A stretch of 64,000 nucleotides of DNA from Sulfuricystis multivorans. Lineage in GTDB: Bacteria > Pseudomonadota > Gammaproteobacteria > Burkholderiales > Rhodocyclaceae. The stretch spans positions 2,108,001 to 2,172,000 of the forward strand of contig NZ_AP018718.1 in the NCBI RefSeq assembly GCF_003966565.1, read 5' to 3'. The notes beneath the pieces are model-generated. The model saw nothing but the letters and a program-made list of their open reading frames with translations. It was not told where the DNA came from and did not search any database. The position numbers were made by a program, and so were the translations under genes. This document shows positions 49,242-59,821 of this stretch, one piece after another (within the stretch, counting starts at the first letter, position 1; each line of letters starts with the position of its first letter).

Positions 49242-50783
49242 GTGGAATTTAGCATAAAGAGCGGCAGCCCAGAAAAGCAGCGCACGGCCTGCGTGGTCGT
49301 CGGCGTCTTCGAACCCCGTAAACTTTCCCTGCCAGCCGAACTGCTCGACAATGCATCGCGCGGCTATCTTTCCGAACTTTTGCGCCGCGGCGACATGGAG
49401 GGCAAGGCGGGAACGACTCTCCTTTTGCACAAGGTGCCGGGCACGGAAGCGGATCGGGTCTTGCTGGTCGGTTTGGGCAAGGAGCGCGAATTCCGCGAGA
49501 ATGAATACCGCAACGCGATCGCCACGGCGGTGCGCACGCTCAACGAAACTGGCGGTTTCGACGGCACGCTGTATCTGACCGAGCTGGCAGTCAAAAAACG
49601 CGATGTCGCCTGGCGCATGCGTCAGGCGGTGATGGCCGCCGAAGAGACGCTCTACCGCTTCGACCAGATGAAATCGAAGAAAGACGAGGTGCGCCGCCCG
49701 TTGCGCAAGCTGACTTTCTGCGTCGAACGGCGCACCGAGCTCGGTCCCGCCGAGCAGGCGCTGAACGAAGGGCAGGCGATCGCTGCCGCGATGCAAACGA
49801 TGAAGGACCTCGCCAATTTGCCCGGCAACGTCTGCACGCCGACTTATCTCGCCGAGCAGGCGCGAACCCTGGCCGGCGAGCTCGGACTGGAGATCGAGGT
49901 GCTCGGCCGCGAACAGATGGAAGCGCTTGGCATGCACGCGCTGCTGGCGGTGGCCAAGGGCTCCCAGCAGCCGCCGCAGTTCATCATCCTGAAATATCCG
50001 GGCGGCAAGGCGAATGACAAGCCGATCGTGCTGGTCGGCAAGGGCGTCACCTTCGATACCGGCGGCATTTCGCTCAAGCCGCCGCAAGACATGGACGAGA
50101 TGAAGTTCGACATGTCGGGCGCCGCGAGCGTGCTCGCGACGATCAAGGCCGCGGCGCTGATGAAGCTGCCGCTCAATGTCATCGCCGTCGTGCCCAGCGT
50201 CGAGAACATGCCCGGCGGTGGTGCCACACGGCCTGGCGACATCGTCACTTCGATGTCGGGCCAGACCGTCGAAATCCTCAACACCGATGCCGAAGGCCGC
50301 CTGATCCTCTGCGATGCGCTGACCTATGTCGAGCGCTTCGAGCCCGACTGCGTGATCGACGTCGCCACCCTCACCGGCGCCTGCGTGATCGCACTCGGCC
50401 ATGTGGCAAGCGGTCTCTTGGCCAACCACGACAGCCTGGCGCGCGAACTGATCGATGCCGGCAATGCGGCGTGGGACCGCGCCTGGCAGTTGCCGCTCTT
50501 CGAGGATTACCAGGAGCAGCTGAAGAGCAACTTCGCCGACATCGGCAACATCGGCGGTCGCCCTGCCGGTACGATCACCGCCGCGGCTTTCCTGTCGCGC
50601 TTTGCGAAGAAATACGACTGGGCGCATCTGGACATTGCCGGCACCGCTTACAAAACCGGCAAGGAAAAGGGTTCGACTGGCCGGCCGGTGCCGCTGCTCA
50701 GCCATTTCCTGCTCGACAGAGCCGCGAAGGCCGGTGCCGCCGCGCCAAGCAAACTCGGCGCTGGCGAGATGGCACAGCCGTAA
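49242..50783 (+). CDS. pepA: Leucyl aminopeptidase, M17 family
   Basis: PepA is a hexameric zinc/manganese aminopeptidase, also a DNA-binding recombination accessory protein in some bacteria. The metal-binding segments [16 protein letters not shown] and the signature [10 protein letters not shown] are present. The start is GTG 49242, because AAGGAG lies six bases upstream; this gives 513 residues beginning [14 protein letters not shown] longer frame from 49176 lacks a ribosome-binding site. holC follows three bases after the stop, a conserved pair. Confidence 0.95.
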   Translation: MEFSIKSGSPEKQRTACVVVGVFEPRKLSLPAELLDNASRGYLSELLRRGDMEGKAGTTLLLHKVPGTEADRVLLVGLGKEREFRENEYRNAIATAVRTLNETGGFDGTLYLTELAVKKRDVAWRMRQAVMAAEETLYRFDQMKSKKDEVRRPLRKLTFCVERRTELGPAEQALNEGQAIAAAMQTMKDLANLPGNVCTPTYLAEQARTLAGELGLEIEVLGREQMEALGMHALLAVAKGSQQPPQFIILKYPGGKANDKPIVLVGKGVTFDTGGISLKPPQDMDEMKFDMSGAASVLATIKAAALMKLPLNVIAVVPSVENMPGGGATRPGDIVTSMSGQTVEILNTDAEGRLILCDALTYVERFEPDCVIDVATLTGACVIALGHVASGLLANHDSLARELIDAGNAAWDRAWQLPLFEDYQEQLKSNFADIGNIGGRPAGTITAAAFLSRFAKKYDWAHLDIAGTAYKTGKEKGSTGRPVPLLSHFLLDRAAKAGAAAPSKLGAGEMAQP

Positions 50784-50786
50784 GCG

Positions 50787-51254
50787 ATGACGCGCATCTT
50801 CTTCCTGCATGGTGCCGCCGACCGCATCCAGGCGGCAGCACTTTGGTTGCAGCGCGCCTGGCTCGAGCGCGTCCTCCGTCCGGCCAAGGGTCCGGCGATG
50901 CTCGTCTATGCCCCGGCGGAGGAAGACGCCGAACGCCTCGATCGCCTGTTGTGGACGCAGCCGGCGCTCTCTTTCGTGCCGCACTGCCGCGCTGACTCGC
51001 CGCTCGCCGGCGAGACCCCGATCCTGATCACCGGGCGGCTCGACGAACCACCAGTGGATACCTGCCTCGTCAACCTGAGCAACGAGCTACCGGCGACGTT
51101 CTCGCGTTTCGAGTATCTGGTCGAGGTCGTCTCGACTTCCGATGCCGATCGCGTGCCGGCACGCAGCCGGTTCAAGTTCTATCGCGACCGCGGCTATGCG
51201 CTCGAAAACCACGACATTTCCGGGGGAGTGCAATGCGCGCCGATGATGATCTGA
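50787..51254 (+). CDS. holC: DNA polymerase III chi subunit
   Basis: HolC links the clamp loader to single-strand binding protein. The 155-residue protein has the typical start TRIFFLHGAADR and the conserved C-terminal region CLVNLSNELPATFSRFEYLVEVVS followed by RSRFKFYRDRGYALENHDI. It sits between pepA and valS as in many Proteobacteria. The last 22 bases overlap the next small gene. Confidence 0.9.
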   Translation: MTRIFFLHGAADRIQAAALWLQRAWLERVLRPAKGPAMLVYAPAEEDAERLDRLLWTQPALSFVPHCRADSPLAGETPILITGRLDEPPVDTCLVNLSNELPATFSRFEYLVEVVSTSDADRVPARSRFKFYRDRGYALENHDISGGVQCAPMMI

Positions 51255-51595
51255 TCGGCAAGGCCGATGCGCTGATGCATCGTTACCGCAGCTACGTCGC
51301 CCGGCCGCCGAGTCCGCCGCCCGCCGAGCCGACGCCGGAAGAGGACGAGACCCTGCCGCTGCTGACGGAGGTGGTCTCAGACGCCGCGAGCAAAGTATTG
51401 GACGCCTCCTGGCTTGGGTCGGTACAAGGCGAACTGGAAGCCGCACTGAGCGCCTGGCTCGAAGCCGCGTTGCCGACCGCGCTCGCCGCAGCCACCCCGC
51501 AACTTTTCGCCGCGCTGGAAGCCGACGCCCGCCAAACCCTGTTACCGAATCTGCTCGAAACCCTGAAACATGGAATCACTCGCCAAAAGCTTTGA
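51233..51595 (+). CDS. Hypothetical protein between holC and valS
   Basis: The 120-residue product is not assigned to a family. It starts with a charged stretch ([21 protein letters not shown]), has a Pro/Glu-rich linker around residues 24-40, and a C-terminal Ala/Leu-rich helical region ending [18 protein letters not shown]. It overlaps holC by 22 bases and valS by 26 bases, so it is very likely translated. Similar small genes at this place in betaproteobacteria are of unknown function. Confidence 0.75.
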   Translation: MRADDDLIGKADALMHRYRSYVARPPSPPPAEPTPEEDETLPLLTEVVSDAASKVLDASWLGSVQGELEAALSAWLEAALPTALAAATPQLFAALEADARQTLLPNLLETLKHGITRQKL

Positions 51596-54365
51596 ACCCG
51601 CCGGCATCGAACGCCGCTGGTATCCGCTCTGGGAGTCGCGCGGCTACTTCGCCGCCGGCCTCGACCCAGCGAAGCAGGACAATTTCTGCATCCTGCTGCC
51701 GCCGCCGAACGTCACCGGCACGCTGCACATGGGGCATGGATTCAACCAGTCGATCATGGACTGTCTGGTGCGCTATCACCGCATGCGCGGCGCCAACACC
51801 CTCTGGCAGCCAGGTACCGACCATGCCGGCATCGCGACACAAATCGTCGTCGAGCGCCAGCTCGAGGCGCAGGGCATTTCGCGCCACGAGCTGGGCCGCG
51901 AGAAGTTCCTCGAAAAGGTCTGGGAATGGAAGGCCTATTCCGGCGGCACGATCACGCAGCAGATGCGGCGTCTGGGCGCCTCGTGCGATTGGAGCCGCGA
52001 ACGCTTCACGATGGATGCGGGGCTGTCCAAGATCGTCACGGAAACCTTCGTGCGGCTGTATCGCGAAGGGCTGATCTATCGCGGGAAAAGGCTCGTCAAC
52101 TGGGATCCCAAACTGCTCACCGCGGTCTCCGATCTCGAAGTCGTCAGCGCAGAAGAAGACGGCTTCATGTGGGAGATACGTTACCCGTTCGTCGCGGGCG
52201 AAGGGGCGCTCATCGTCGCCACGACGCGACCGGAAACCCTGCTCGGCGACGTCGCCGTCGCCGTGCATCCCGAGGACGAGCGCTATCGGCATCTCGTCGG
52301 CAAGCATGTCCATCTGCCGCTCACCGGCCGGACGATCCCGATCATCGCCGACACTTACGTCGACCGCGAATTCGGCACCGGCTGCGTGAAGATCACGCCG
52401 GCGCACGACTTCAACGACTGGCAGGTCGGCCACCGGCACGGCCTGACGCCGATCAACATCTTCACTCTCGATGCGCGCATCAACGAGCACGGCCCGGAGG
52501 AATACCGCGGCCTGGATCGTTACGAGGCAAGGCAAAAAATCGTCGCCGATCTGGCAGCGCAGGGGCTCTTGGTCTCGGTGAAAGCCCACAAGCTGATGGT
52601 GCCCAGAGGCGATCGCACCGGCGCGGTGATCGAGCCGATGCTCACCGACCAGTGGTTCGTCGCGATGACGAAGCCCACTGCGGATGGCAAGAGCATCGCG
52701 CAGAAAGCGCTCGAATGCGTCGCCTCGGGCGAGATCAAATTCTTTCCCGAAAACTGGGTCAATACCTACAACCAGTGGCTGACCAACATCCAGGACTGGT
52801 GCATCTCCCGTCAGCTGTGGTGGGGCCATCAGATTCCCGCCTGGTATGGCGACGATGGCCGCATCTGGGTCGCGCACGACGAGAATGAAGCCTACCGGCT
52901 CGCCCGCGCCGACGGTTACGACGGCGGACTGACGCGCGATCCGGACGTGCTCGATACCTGGTATTCATCGGCCTTGTGGCCGTTCTCGACGCTCGACTGG
53001 ACGCCCGAGTATCCGGCCAAGTCGAACCCGGCGCTCGACCTGTATCTACCCTCGTCGGTGCTGGTCACCGGCTTCGACATCATCTTCTTCTGGGTCGCGC
53101 GGATGGTGATGATGACCAAGCACATCACCGGCAAGATCCCGTTCCGCCACGTCTATGTGCATGGTCTGATCCGCGACGCCGAAGGCCAGAAGATGAGCAA
53201 GAGCAAGGGCAACGTGCTCGATCCGATCGATCTCGTCGACGGCATCGATCTGGAAAGTCTCGTCAAGAAGCGCACCACCGGTCTGATGAACCCGAAGCAG
53301 GCCGCAGCGATCGAAGCGCGCACGCGCAAGGAATATCCGCACGGCATCCCGGCCTTCGGCGCCGATGCGCTGCGCTTCACCTTCCTGTCGCTCGCCAGTC
53401 CCGGCCGCGACATCAAGTTCGACATGCAGCGCTGCGAGGGCTACCGCAACTTCTGCAACAAGCTGTGGAACGCGACGCGCTTTACCCTGATGAACTGCGC
53501 AGGCAAGGATGTCGGCAGCGATGCGACGCTGCCGCTCGACTTCTCCCCTGCCGACCGCTGGATCGAAAGTCTCTTGCAGCGCGTAGCCACCGAGGTTGCC
53601 AAACATTTCGCCGACTACCGCTTCGACCTCCTGGCGAAGACGCTCTATGAATTCATCTGGGACGAATACTGCGACTGGTATCTCGAAATTGCCAAGGTGC
53701 AGCTGGCCAATGGCATTGAGGCACAGCAGCGCGCCACGCGCAGGACGCTGGTGCGCGTGCTGGAAACCGTGCTGCGCCTTGTCCACCCGCTCATCCCATT
53801 CATCACCGAGGAGCTGTGGCAGCACGTCGCCCCATTGGCCGGCAAACCGGGCGAGACGATCATGCTCGCGCCTTACCCGCAAGCCGACGAAAGCAAAATC
53901 GACACGGTCGCAGAGGACTGGATGGCGACGCTGAAAGCCCTGGTTTCCTCCTGCCGCAGCCTGCGCGGCGAAATGAACCTCTCGCCGGCGCAGAAAGTGC
54001 CCTTGATCGGCGCTGGCGACACGGCACGGCTTGCCGCCTACGCGCCCTATCTCGCTCAGCTGGCCAAGCTCTCCGCGGTGAAGGCGGTCCAGACGCTGCC
54101 GGATTCCGAAGCCCCGGTGCAACTCGTCGGCGATTTCCACCTGATGATCGAGATCGAGATCGACGTCGCAGCCGAGAAGGCGCGGCTCGACAAGGAGATC
54201 GCGCGCCTTGAAGCCGAAATCACCAAATGCGAGAAGAAACTCGCGACGCCCTCCTTCATCGAACGCGCGCCGGCCACGGTAGTGGCGCAGGAGCGTGAGC
54301 GGCTGACGGGCTTTTTGGCCACGCTGGAGAAAGTCCGCAGCCAGCGCGCGCGCCTGCCGGCATGA
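51570..54365 (+). CDS. valS: Valyl-tRNA synthetase
   Basis: ValS charges tRNA-Val and edits threonine. The 931-residue class I synthetase shows the HIGH-type motif in [17 protein letters not shown], the editing domain (about residues 190-330, [17 protein letters not shown]), and [11 protein letters not shown]. The C-terminal coiled coil ([21 protein letters not shown]) binds the tRNA. The start overlaps the preceding small gene and the stop overlaps the next gene by four bases. Confidence 0.97.
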   Translation: MESLAKSFEPAGIERRWYPLWESRGYFAAGLDPAKQDNFCILLPPPNVTGTLHMGHGFNQSIMDCLVRYHRMRGANTLWQPGTDHAGIATQIVVERQLEAQGISRHELGREKFLEKVWEWKAYSGGTITQQMRRLGASCDWSRERFTMDAGLSKIVTETFVRLYREGLIYRGKRLVNWDPKLLTAVSDLEVVSAEEDGFMWEIRYPFVAGEGALIVATTRPETLLGDVAVAVHPEDERYRHLVGKHVHLPLTGRTIPIIADTYVDREFGTGCVKITPAHDFNDWQVGHRHGLTPINIFTLDARINEHGPEEYRGLDRYEARQKIVADLAAQGLLVSVKAHKLMVPRGDRTGAVIEPMLTDQWFVAMTKPTADGKSIAQKALECVASGEIKFFPENWVNTYNQWLTNIQDWCISRQLWWGHQIPAWYGDDGRIWVAHDENEAYRLARADGYDGGLTRDPDVLDTWYSSALWPFSTLDWTPEYPAKSNPALDLYLPSSVLVTGFDIIFFWVARMVMMTKHITGKIPFRHVYVHGLIRDAEGQKMSKSKGNVLDPIDLVDGIDLESLVKKRTTGLMNPKQAAAIEARTRKEYPHGIPAFGADALRFTFLSLASPGRDIKFDMQRCEGYRNFCNKLWNATRFTLMNCAGKDVGSDATLPLDFSPADRWIESLLQRVATEVAKHFADYRFDLLAKTLYEFIWDEYCDWYLEIAKVQLANGIEAQQRATRRTLVRVLETVLRLVHPLIPFITEELWQHVAPLAGKPGETIMLAPYPQADESKIDTVAEDWMATLKALVSSCRSLRGEMNLSPAQKVPLIGAGDTARLAAYAPYLAQLAKLSAVKAVQTLPDSEAPVQLVGDFHLMIEIEIDVAAEKARLDKEIARLEAEITKCEKKLATPSFIERAPATVVAQERERLTGFLATLEKVRSQRARLPA

Positions 54366-55897
54366 GGTTCGACGCAGGCCCGCTGCGGGCCGACTGGCTG
54401 TTGTTCTGGGCAGTCTGCCTGAGCTTCTTCATCGGCCTGTCGGCTACCCCGCTGATCGACCTCGACGAAGGCGCCTTCACCGCGGCGACGCAGGAGATGT
54501 TCGCGCGCGGCGATTTCCTCGCCACTTATCTGAACGGCGTGCCGCGCTACGACAAGCCGATCCTGATCTACTGGCTGCAGGCGGCGTCCGCGGCGCTGTT
54601 CGGGTTTTCCGAATTCGCGCTGCGGCTGCCCTCCGCGCTGATGGGATTGGCCTGGACGCTCTTCGCCTTTGGTTTCGCGCGCCGGCTGTTCGATGCCCGG
54701 ACGGCCCGTCATTGCGCGCTGGTGACCGCGACGGCGATGGGCCCGGCGCTGATCGCCCGGCTGGCGATCGCCGATGCACTGCTCGACGCCTGTCTTGCCG
54801 CCGCGGTCTTTGCACAATATCTGTGGCTGCGCGAGGGAAAAACGCGCGACCTTTACCTCGCCTGGGCCGCAATGGGCTTTGGCTTCCTCGCCAAGGGCCC
54901 GGTCGCGCTCCTGTTGCCGCTTGGCACGCTGTTCCTGCATTGTTTGACGACCAGACGCCTGGGTGATTTCATCGTTTTCGTCACGCGCGGCCGCGCGCTG
55001 CTTTTGTGGGCGGCCATCGCCCTGCCCTGGTATCTCGCCGTCACCTGGACGAATGGGCCGGGCTTCGTCGAGAACTTTTTCCTGCGCCACAACGTCGGCC
55101 GCTTTTCCGGCGCGATGGGCAGTTATCACGCCTACGGCCTGTTCTACTACTTCCCGGTGGCATTACTGGTGACCTTGCCCTACACCGGCCTGCTGCTCGC
55201 CGTCATCGCCCGTTGGCGCCGCCTGTGGCAAGACGATTTCGCCCGCTATGCGATCATCAACTTCACGCTGGTGTTCGCGCTTTTTTCGCTCTCGGCCAAC
55301 AAGCTGCCGCACTATCTGCTCTATGGCAGCGCGGCGCTGTTCGTGCTGCTCGGCCGGGAATTGCGATCCACCCGCTCGCCCTGGCTGCTGCTGCCTGCCC
55401 TCGTGATGTTCGTTAGCGCGCTGTTCGTGCCCGACCTGCTCGAAGCGCTGCATCCACGCGCCAATCCCTATTACCAGACGATGCTCGTCGATCTCGATGC
55501 GCATTTCGATCTGGCCTACCGCCTGCCGCTGCTGGCTGCGACGCTGCTCGTCGCCGTGATGATGATCGATCGGCGCGCCGCGGTGCCGCTCAAGCTCGCC
55601 GCGTGCGGCCTCATCGCGGTGCTGTGTCTTGCCCTGGTATTTCTGCCGGCGCTCGGCGGCGTGCTGCAACAGCCGATCAAGCAGGCCGGGCTGATCGCGC
55701 GCGACATCGACGCACCGCTGGTGATGGCGGACATCAACACGCCGAGCTTCGGCGTCTATGCCGGCCGCGTGGTCGAACGGCGCGCACCGCGCGCTGGCGA
55801 TGTCGTGCTCACGCGCAGCGATCGGCTCGATCAACTACCGCCGCACACGATGCTCTATCGCAGCAAGAGCGTCGCGCTGGCGAGAATCCTCCCATGA
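54362..55897 (+). CDS. ArnT-like polyprenyl-phosphate sugar transferase
   Basis: The 511-residue membrane protein belongs to the GT-C (PMT/ArnT) superfamily. There are about eleven membrane segments, an acidic motif early in the first outer loop ([16 protein letters not shown]), [18 protein letters not shown] and [16 protein letters not shown]. Such enzymes transfer a sugar from a polyprenyl-phosphate donor in the periplasm, for example aminoarabinose to lipid A. The sugar and acceptor are unknown here, since no arnA, arnB or arnD lies nearby. It starts inside the valS end and overlaps the next gene by four bases. Confidence 0.82.
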   Translation: MRFDAGPLRADWLLFWAVCLSFFIGLSATPLIDLDEGAFTAATQEMFARGDFLATYLNGVPRYDKPILIYWLQAASAALFGFSEFALRLPSALMGLAWTLFAFGFARRLFDARTARHCALVTATAMGPALIARLAIADALLDACLAAAVFAQYLWLREGKTRDLYLAWAAMGFGFLAKGPVALLLPLGTLFLHCLTTRRLGDFIVFVTRGRALLLWAAIALPWYLAVTWTNGPGFVENFFLRHNVGRFSGAMGSYHAYGLFYYFPVALLVTLPYTGLLLAVIARWRRLWQDDFARYAIINFTLVFALFSLSANKLPHYLLYGSAALFVLLGRELRSTRSPWLLLPALVMFVSALFVPDLLEALHPRANPYYQTMLVDLDAHFDLAYRLPLLAATLLVAVMMIDRRAAVPLKLAACGLIAVLCLALVFLPALGGVLQQPIKQAGLIARDIDAPLVMADINTPSFGVYAGRVVERRAPRAGDVVLTRSDRLDQLPPHTMLYRSKSVALARILP

Positions 55898-56724
55898 GCA
55901 CCTGCTTCGATACAGCCATCGTCGCGCTGCACCACTGGCGTGAAATGCCCGCCGGCCCGCTCCCTGGCCGACTATCCGACTCGCGCGTCTGGGCACTGCC
56001 GCTTTTGGCGCTTTTCGCGGCGGCGTGGTTGACGCTCACGGCTACGATCGTGCCGTCGTTTCTCGCCATCAATGCCGCTGCGCGCGCGCTGCCCGACGAC
56101 TTCTGGGCTGGTATCACCGCGCTGGGCGACACGCTGCCGGCCTTCGCGATCCTGCTGCCGCTCGTCGCACGCCGGCCCGATGCTGCGGCTGCCGCCTTGA
56201 TCACCGTGCTGATCGCATCACTCGCCAGCCATCTGCTGAAATACGGGCTGGCGATGCCGCGCCCGGCAGCCGCCCTCGACCCCGCGCTGTTCCACGTCAT
56301 CGGCCCGCGCTTATCCGCCCGCGCGATGCCTTCCGGCCATACCACCGCGGCGTTCGCGGTCGCCGCGCTCGTCGGCGGCCACACGCTCGGCTTACGCGCC
56401 TGGCTGCCCATGATCGGCTTGGCCTGCCTGATCGCCCTCTCCCGGCTCGCCGTCGGTGCGCACTGGCCGACGGACGTCTTGGTCGGCGCCGCGCTCGGCT
56501 GGGCTTCGGGCTTTCTCGGCCTGCATCTTTCCGCCTGCTGCCGGCGCTGCCGCGCGCGTTTCCTCCACTGGCTGACACTGGCGTTGTTCTGCGGCGGCAC
56601 GTTGTGGCTGCTGACGGGCTTCGACAGCGGCTACGCCAGCGCGCGCTGGCTGGAACGCACCGTCGCCAGCGGCGCGTTGCTACTATTCGCCCTCTCGCTC
56701 TTCACTCAGCGTCGTCTGCCATGA
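55894..56724 (+). CDS. PAP2-family membrane phosphatase
   Basis: The 276-residue protein has six membrane segments and all three acid-phosphatase signatures: KYGLAMPRP, PSGHTTA and SRLAVGAHWPTD. Members dephosphorylate undecaprenyl pyrophosphate, phosphatidylglycerophosphate or lipid A. In this operon it may recycle the polyprenyl carrier used by the adjacent transferases or trim a lipid A phosphate. Both ends overlap their neighbours by four bases (ATGA), so the three genes are tightly coupled. Confidence 0.85.
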   Translation: MSTCFDTAIVALHHWREMPAGPLPGRLSDSRVWALPLLALFAAAWLTLTATIVPSFLAINAAARALPDDFWAGITALGDTLPAFAILLPLVARRPDAAAAALITVLIASLASHLLKYGLAMPRPAAALDPALFHVIGPRLSARAMPSGHTTAAFAVAALVGGHTLGLRAWLPMIGLACLIALSRLAVGAHWPTDVLVGAALGWASGFLGLHLSACCRRCRARFLHWLTLALFCGGTLWLLTGFDSGYASARWLERTVASGALLLFALSLFTQRRLP

Positions 56725-57674
56725 GTCCCGCCGTCTCCGTCGTCATTCCCATCTACAACGAGATCGAGAACCTCGACGAGCTCGTCACCCGTCTCGAAAC
56801 CGCGCTTGCCGGCCTGGATTTCGAGGCGCTGCTCGTCGATGACGGCTCGAAGGATGGCAGCGGGCAGCGGCTCGCCGAGCTCGCTGCGACGCGTCCCTGG
56901 CTCAAGCCGATTTTTCTTGCGAAGAACTACGGCCAATCCACCGCGATGCAGGCCGGCTTCGATGCAGCGCGCGGCGAGGTCATCGTCACGCTCGACGGCG
57001 ACCTGCAAAACGACCCGGCCGACATTCCGCGCCTGCTGCAGATGCTCGACGCGGAACCCGAGGTCGACATCCTCTCCGGCTGGCGTAAAACGCGCCAGGA
57101 TGCGGCGATCAAACGCAAGCTGCCCTCGCGCATCGCCAATGGCTTGATCTCGAAGGTCACCGGCGTGCATCTGCACGACTACGGCTGTTCGCTGAAGGTC
57201 TATCGACGCGCGGCGCTCGCCAACGTGCGCTTGTATGGCGAACTGCACCGCTTCGTCCCGGCCTTGGCGGCGCAATTCGGCGCGCGCGTCAAGGAAGTCG
57301 TCGTCAGCCACCATCCACGCACCCGCGGCAGATCCAAATACGGCATCGACCGCACCTTGCGCGTGATCCTCGATTTGCTGCTGGTGCAGTTCATGTCGCG
57401 CTATCTGCAGCGGCCGATCCAGTTCTTCGGTGGCATCGGCATCGCGCTCGCCCTGCCGGGCGCCGCGATCCTCGCTTATCTCGCAGCGCTCAAGCTCGGC
57501 GGAGAATCGATCGGCGGCCGCCCCTTGCTGCTTTTTGGCGCGATCCTGCTGCTCATGGGCGTGCAGCTCGTCGGCATGGGGCTGCTCGGCGAAATCATGG
57601 TGCGCATCTATCACGAGCCGGCCGGACGCGCACAATATCTCGTCCGCGACACGCCACGTCCGCCCGCGCCGTGA
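56721..57674 (+). CDS. GT2 polyprenyl-phosphate glycosyltransferase (ArnC/GtrB type)
   Basis: The 317-residue protein has an N-terminal GT-A domain (VSVVIPIYNEIENLDELV; LLVDDGSKDGS; metal motif VTLDGDLQNDP). Two C-terminal membrane segments follow (about 235-290), as in ArnC, GtrB and dolichol-phosphate mannose synthases. It would load a sugar onto a polyprenyl phosphate at the cytoplasmic face. It is coupled to the PAP2 gene. Originally the flippase-like gene began 18 bases after its stop; element B now separates them. Confidence 0.88.
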   Translation: MSPAVSVVIPIYNEIENLDELVTRLETALAGLDFEALLVDDGSKDGSGQRLAELAATRPWLKPIFLAKNYGQSTAMQAGFDAARGEVIVTLDGDLQNDPADIPRLLQMLDAEPEVDILSGWRKTRQDAAIKRKLPSRIANGLISKVTGVHLHDYGCSLKVYRRAALANVRLYGELHRFVPALAAQFGARVKEVVVSHHPRTRGRSKYGIDRTLRVILDLLLVQFMSRYLQRPIQFFGGIGIALALPGAAILAYLAALKLGGESIGGRPLLLFGAILLLMGVQLVGMGLLGEIMVRIYHEPAGRAQYLVRDTPRPPAP

Positions 57675-57697
57675 GCCGCGCGTGAGCGTCGCATGAT

Positions 57698-57930
57698 CCT
57701 AAAAACCTCAGTTGGACGCGCCCGATGGTGCGTGCCGGCGGGCGGATGGCGCGACGCATTGAGGCCGCAGGCTCATGCCTGCAAGGAGGAGCAACAAAGC
57801 CAGGCGCCCGTCGGCGCGTGCCAGGGGGTGCGTAGCGGGCTCACCTCTCCGGTGAGCGGAATCAGTGAGACATCTTTCGATCTTCTCAGGCATTTTTTGC
57901 CTTCAGGAGCGGTCAACTGGGGTTTTTAGG
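57698..57930. mobile_element. MITE-like element, family B, inserted at the flippase start codon
   Basis: The 233-bp element has inverted ends CCTAAAAACCTCAGTTG and, on the other strand, CCTAAAAACCCCAGTTG (one mismatch). It is flanked by ATGAT on both sides (57693-57697 and 57931-57935), a perfect 5-bp target duplication. The duplicated bases include the start codon of the next gene. No transposase is encoded. From the left ATG the frame is open for 78 codons across the whole element and stops at TAG 57927-57929, one base before the right ATG. Confidence 0.9.
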
Positions 57931-58854
57931 ATGATCGACCGCGCGAAGCGTTTGGCCAAGCTGCTGCTGCGTCTGGCGGTATCCATCGCCCTGCTCGGCG
58001 GGATCTTTTGGTTGATCGATGGCCAAGGGCTCCTGAGCCGTCTCGGCCGCGCCGATTTACGCTGGTTTGGGCTTGCCGTGCTGCTCGGCATCCTCGCCAA
58101 CATCGTCTCGGCCTGGCGCTGGCTGATCATCGCCCGCCATCTCGGGCTTTTTGCCTCGGCAGGCGCGCTGCTGCCCGCCTATGGCAAGGGCGTCACGCTG
58201 AACACGCTGCTACCGGGCGCCACCCTCGGCGGCGACGCCTACCGTGCGATCGCGTTGCAGAAGCTCGGCAATCCGATGTTGAAAGCCGCCGCCTCGGTCG
58301 CGCTCGACCGTCTCTCGGGTCTGTGGGCGCTGTTCGTGATCTCCTGGCTGGCCTGGCTGGCCTTGCTCGTGCTGCCGGGCGCAACCGTCGGCCTCTCGAC
58401 GAAGCTTGCGCACCTGTCGGCGCTGCTCGCCGCCGTGCTCGCGCCCTTTGCCGCCCGCGCGCTTGGGGCTGCGCTGCCGCTCGATCCGCACCGGCTACCG
58501 GCACGCCTATTGCGTCTATTGTCGGAGACGGCACGTCTGGCGCAGATCACCTTCGTTTCGTCGCTGATCGTCCAACTGGCGACGATCGCTGCGCTGATGG
58601 CGGCGCTGGCCGCGATCGGTGCCGATGCGCCGCCGCTCTATCTGTGCGCCGTCGCCGCGCCGGTGTTTTTCGCCACCGCATTGCCGGTCTCGGTCGGCGG
58701 TTATGGTACGCGTGAGGCGGCGCTGGCCGCCTACTGGGCGGCGGCCGGTCTGCCGGTCGAAGCCGCCGTCGCCGGCGCCCTGCTCGCCGGCCTCGCCGTC
58801 ACGCTGCAAGGTGCGCTGTGGGCGCCGCTGTTCCTGTTCGACCGCGGGAAATAG
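57931..58854 (+). CDS. Flippase-like integral membrane protein (UPF0104 / LPG-synthase-TM family)
   Basis: The 307-residue protein has about seven to eight membrane segments and the family hallmarks RWLIIARHLG, LLPGATLGGDAYRA, SVALDRLSGLWAL, and PVSVGGYGTREAALA. Members include the membrane part of lysyl-phosphatidylglycerol synthase and proposed glycolipid flippases. After the ArnC-like and ArnT-like genes it is a candidate to move the polyprenyl-linked sugar. The start ATG is the right copy of the element B target duplication. GGGG about eight bases upstream, inside the element, is the only ribosome-binding candidate. Confidence 0.82.
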   Translation: MIDRAKRLAKLLLRLAVSIALLGGIFWLIDGQGLLSRLGRADLRWFGLAVLLGILANIVSAWRWLIIARHLGLFASAGALLPAYGKGVTLNTLLPGATLGGDAYRAIALQKLGNPMLKAAASVALDRLSGLWALFVISWLAWLALLVLPGATVGLSTKLAHLSALLAAVLAPFAARALGAALPLDPHRLPARLLRLLSETARLAQITFVSSLIVQLATIAALMAALAAIGADAPPLYLCAVAAPVFFATALPVSVGGYGTREAALAAYWAAAGLPVEAAVAGALLAGLAVTLQGALWAPLFLFDRGK

Positions 58855-58857
58855 ATT

Positions 58858-59745
58858 CTACTGGGTCTTGCCCTCATAAGCCCCACCCGCCACCTTGGCC
58901 ATCATGCCCTGGTTGCTGTCCGGGTGCGAGCCGATCTTCATGAACTGGAACATGCCCAGATCCGGCCAGGCCAGCGCGGTGCGGTAACGGGCGAACAGCG
59001 CATAGGCCTTGTTGTCGACGACGAAGATCTCCCACGGCAACGCGGCGATGTGCTCGCTGCCTATCTTATTGACCCACCAGCCTTCGCCGTCTTCGGGATC
59101 GTTGGTCGCCACGCCGAACACTGCAAGCTTCTTGTCCGGGAGCACGAGCTCATAGACCTTCGCGGTCTTGGCGACATTCTTGGCCAGATTGTCGCGGATC
59201 GTCTTCACCGCCTCGTCAAACCCGCCGGGATAGGTTTTCAATTCGCTCTTGTCGTCGAAACGCTCCATGCCGGCCATGTAGCGGTAGCCGGGCAAATCTT
59301 CGGCCTTGACCTCGCCGCCGAACGGCTTGCCGCTGCCGAGCGCCTGCGCGAGCTTGCCCGCTGCCGCCTTCACTGCGCCTTCCGCCTTGCCGTAGTCGTT
59401 GCGCAGGAAGGCGCGCTGCCAGTATTCGAGATTCAGGTAAGACACCGTGCCGTCGGCTTTCACCCCGACGCGGATCGGCACGCCGACGATCGCCTTGCCG
59501 CCGATGCCGGTCAGCGCCGCCGTCAAGCCCGGCTCGGTGACGACGAGCGTGCCATGCCCGGGGATGCCCGGCGGCGTATGGCGGCCGATCACCGCGAAGC
59601 CCGCCGCAGCGAGTTTCTGTTCCGCCGCCGCCATCGCGGTCTTCAAATCGCCCCCCGGCACCTTATCGCCGTAGAAATACGGCTGCAGCGCGTGGGCGAA
59701 CAGCGAAAAAAGCGCAAGCAGTGCGCCGAAAACGATTTTCTTCAT
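58858..59745 (-). CDS. Secreted protein of unknown function
   Basis: From ATG 59745, preceded by GGAGGAG, the 295-residue product has a signal peptide (MKKIVFGALLALFSLFAHA). A mature part of mixed alpha/beta character follows, beginning LQPYFYGDKVPGGDLKTAMAA. A stretch IGGKAIVGVPIRVGVKADG faintly recalls DUF302-like folds, but no family is firmly recognised. It has no cysteine or heme motif. It lies downstream of the porin gene after a strong terminator, so it probably has its own promoter. Confidence 0.75.
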   Translation of the reverse strand: MKKIVFGALLALFSLFAHALQPYFYGDKVPGGDLKTAMAAAEQKLAAAGFAVIGRHTPPGIPGHGTLVVTEPGLTAALTGIGGKAIVGVPIRVGVKADGTVSYLNLEYWQRAFLRNDYGKAEGAVKAAAGKLAQALGSGKPFGGEVKAEDLPGYRYMAGMERFDDKSELKTYPGGFDEAVKTIRDNLAKNVAKTAKVYELVLPDKKLAVFGVATNDPEDGEGWWVNKIGSEHIAALPWEIFVVDNKAYALFARYRTALAWPDLGMFQFMKIGSHPDSNQGMMAKVAGGAYEGKTQ

Positions 59746-59776
59746 GTCTCCTCCGGGAATGTCATTTTGTGGTTGT

Positions 59777-59799
59777 AAAAAAGGCCGGCGATGCCGGCC
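59777..59799 (-). terminator. Intrinsic terminator after the FadL-type porin gene
   Basis: On the minus strand GGCCGGC-ATC-GCCGGCC (59799-59783) forms a perfect seven-base stem followed directly by six T (59782-59777). It starts 23 bases after the porin stop codon and is the clearest rho-independent terminator in the window. Confidence 0.9.
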
Positions 59800-59821
59800 T
59801 GTGAAGGGTGAAAGCGGGTGA

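Noticed and set aside
49155-50984. 609-codon antisense frame over pepA; similar antisense frames over ilvC (41012-42658), ilvB (43131-44828) and purH (17487-19202)
   Set aside because: Each lies opposite a clearly identified gene, is His/Asp/Arg-rich, and has no family similarity.
57693-57929. 78-codon frame as an independent gene
   Set aside because: It begins in the target duplication and consists of element B. It is treated as a possible translated leader, not a gene.
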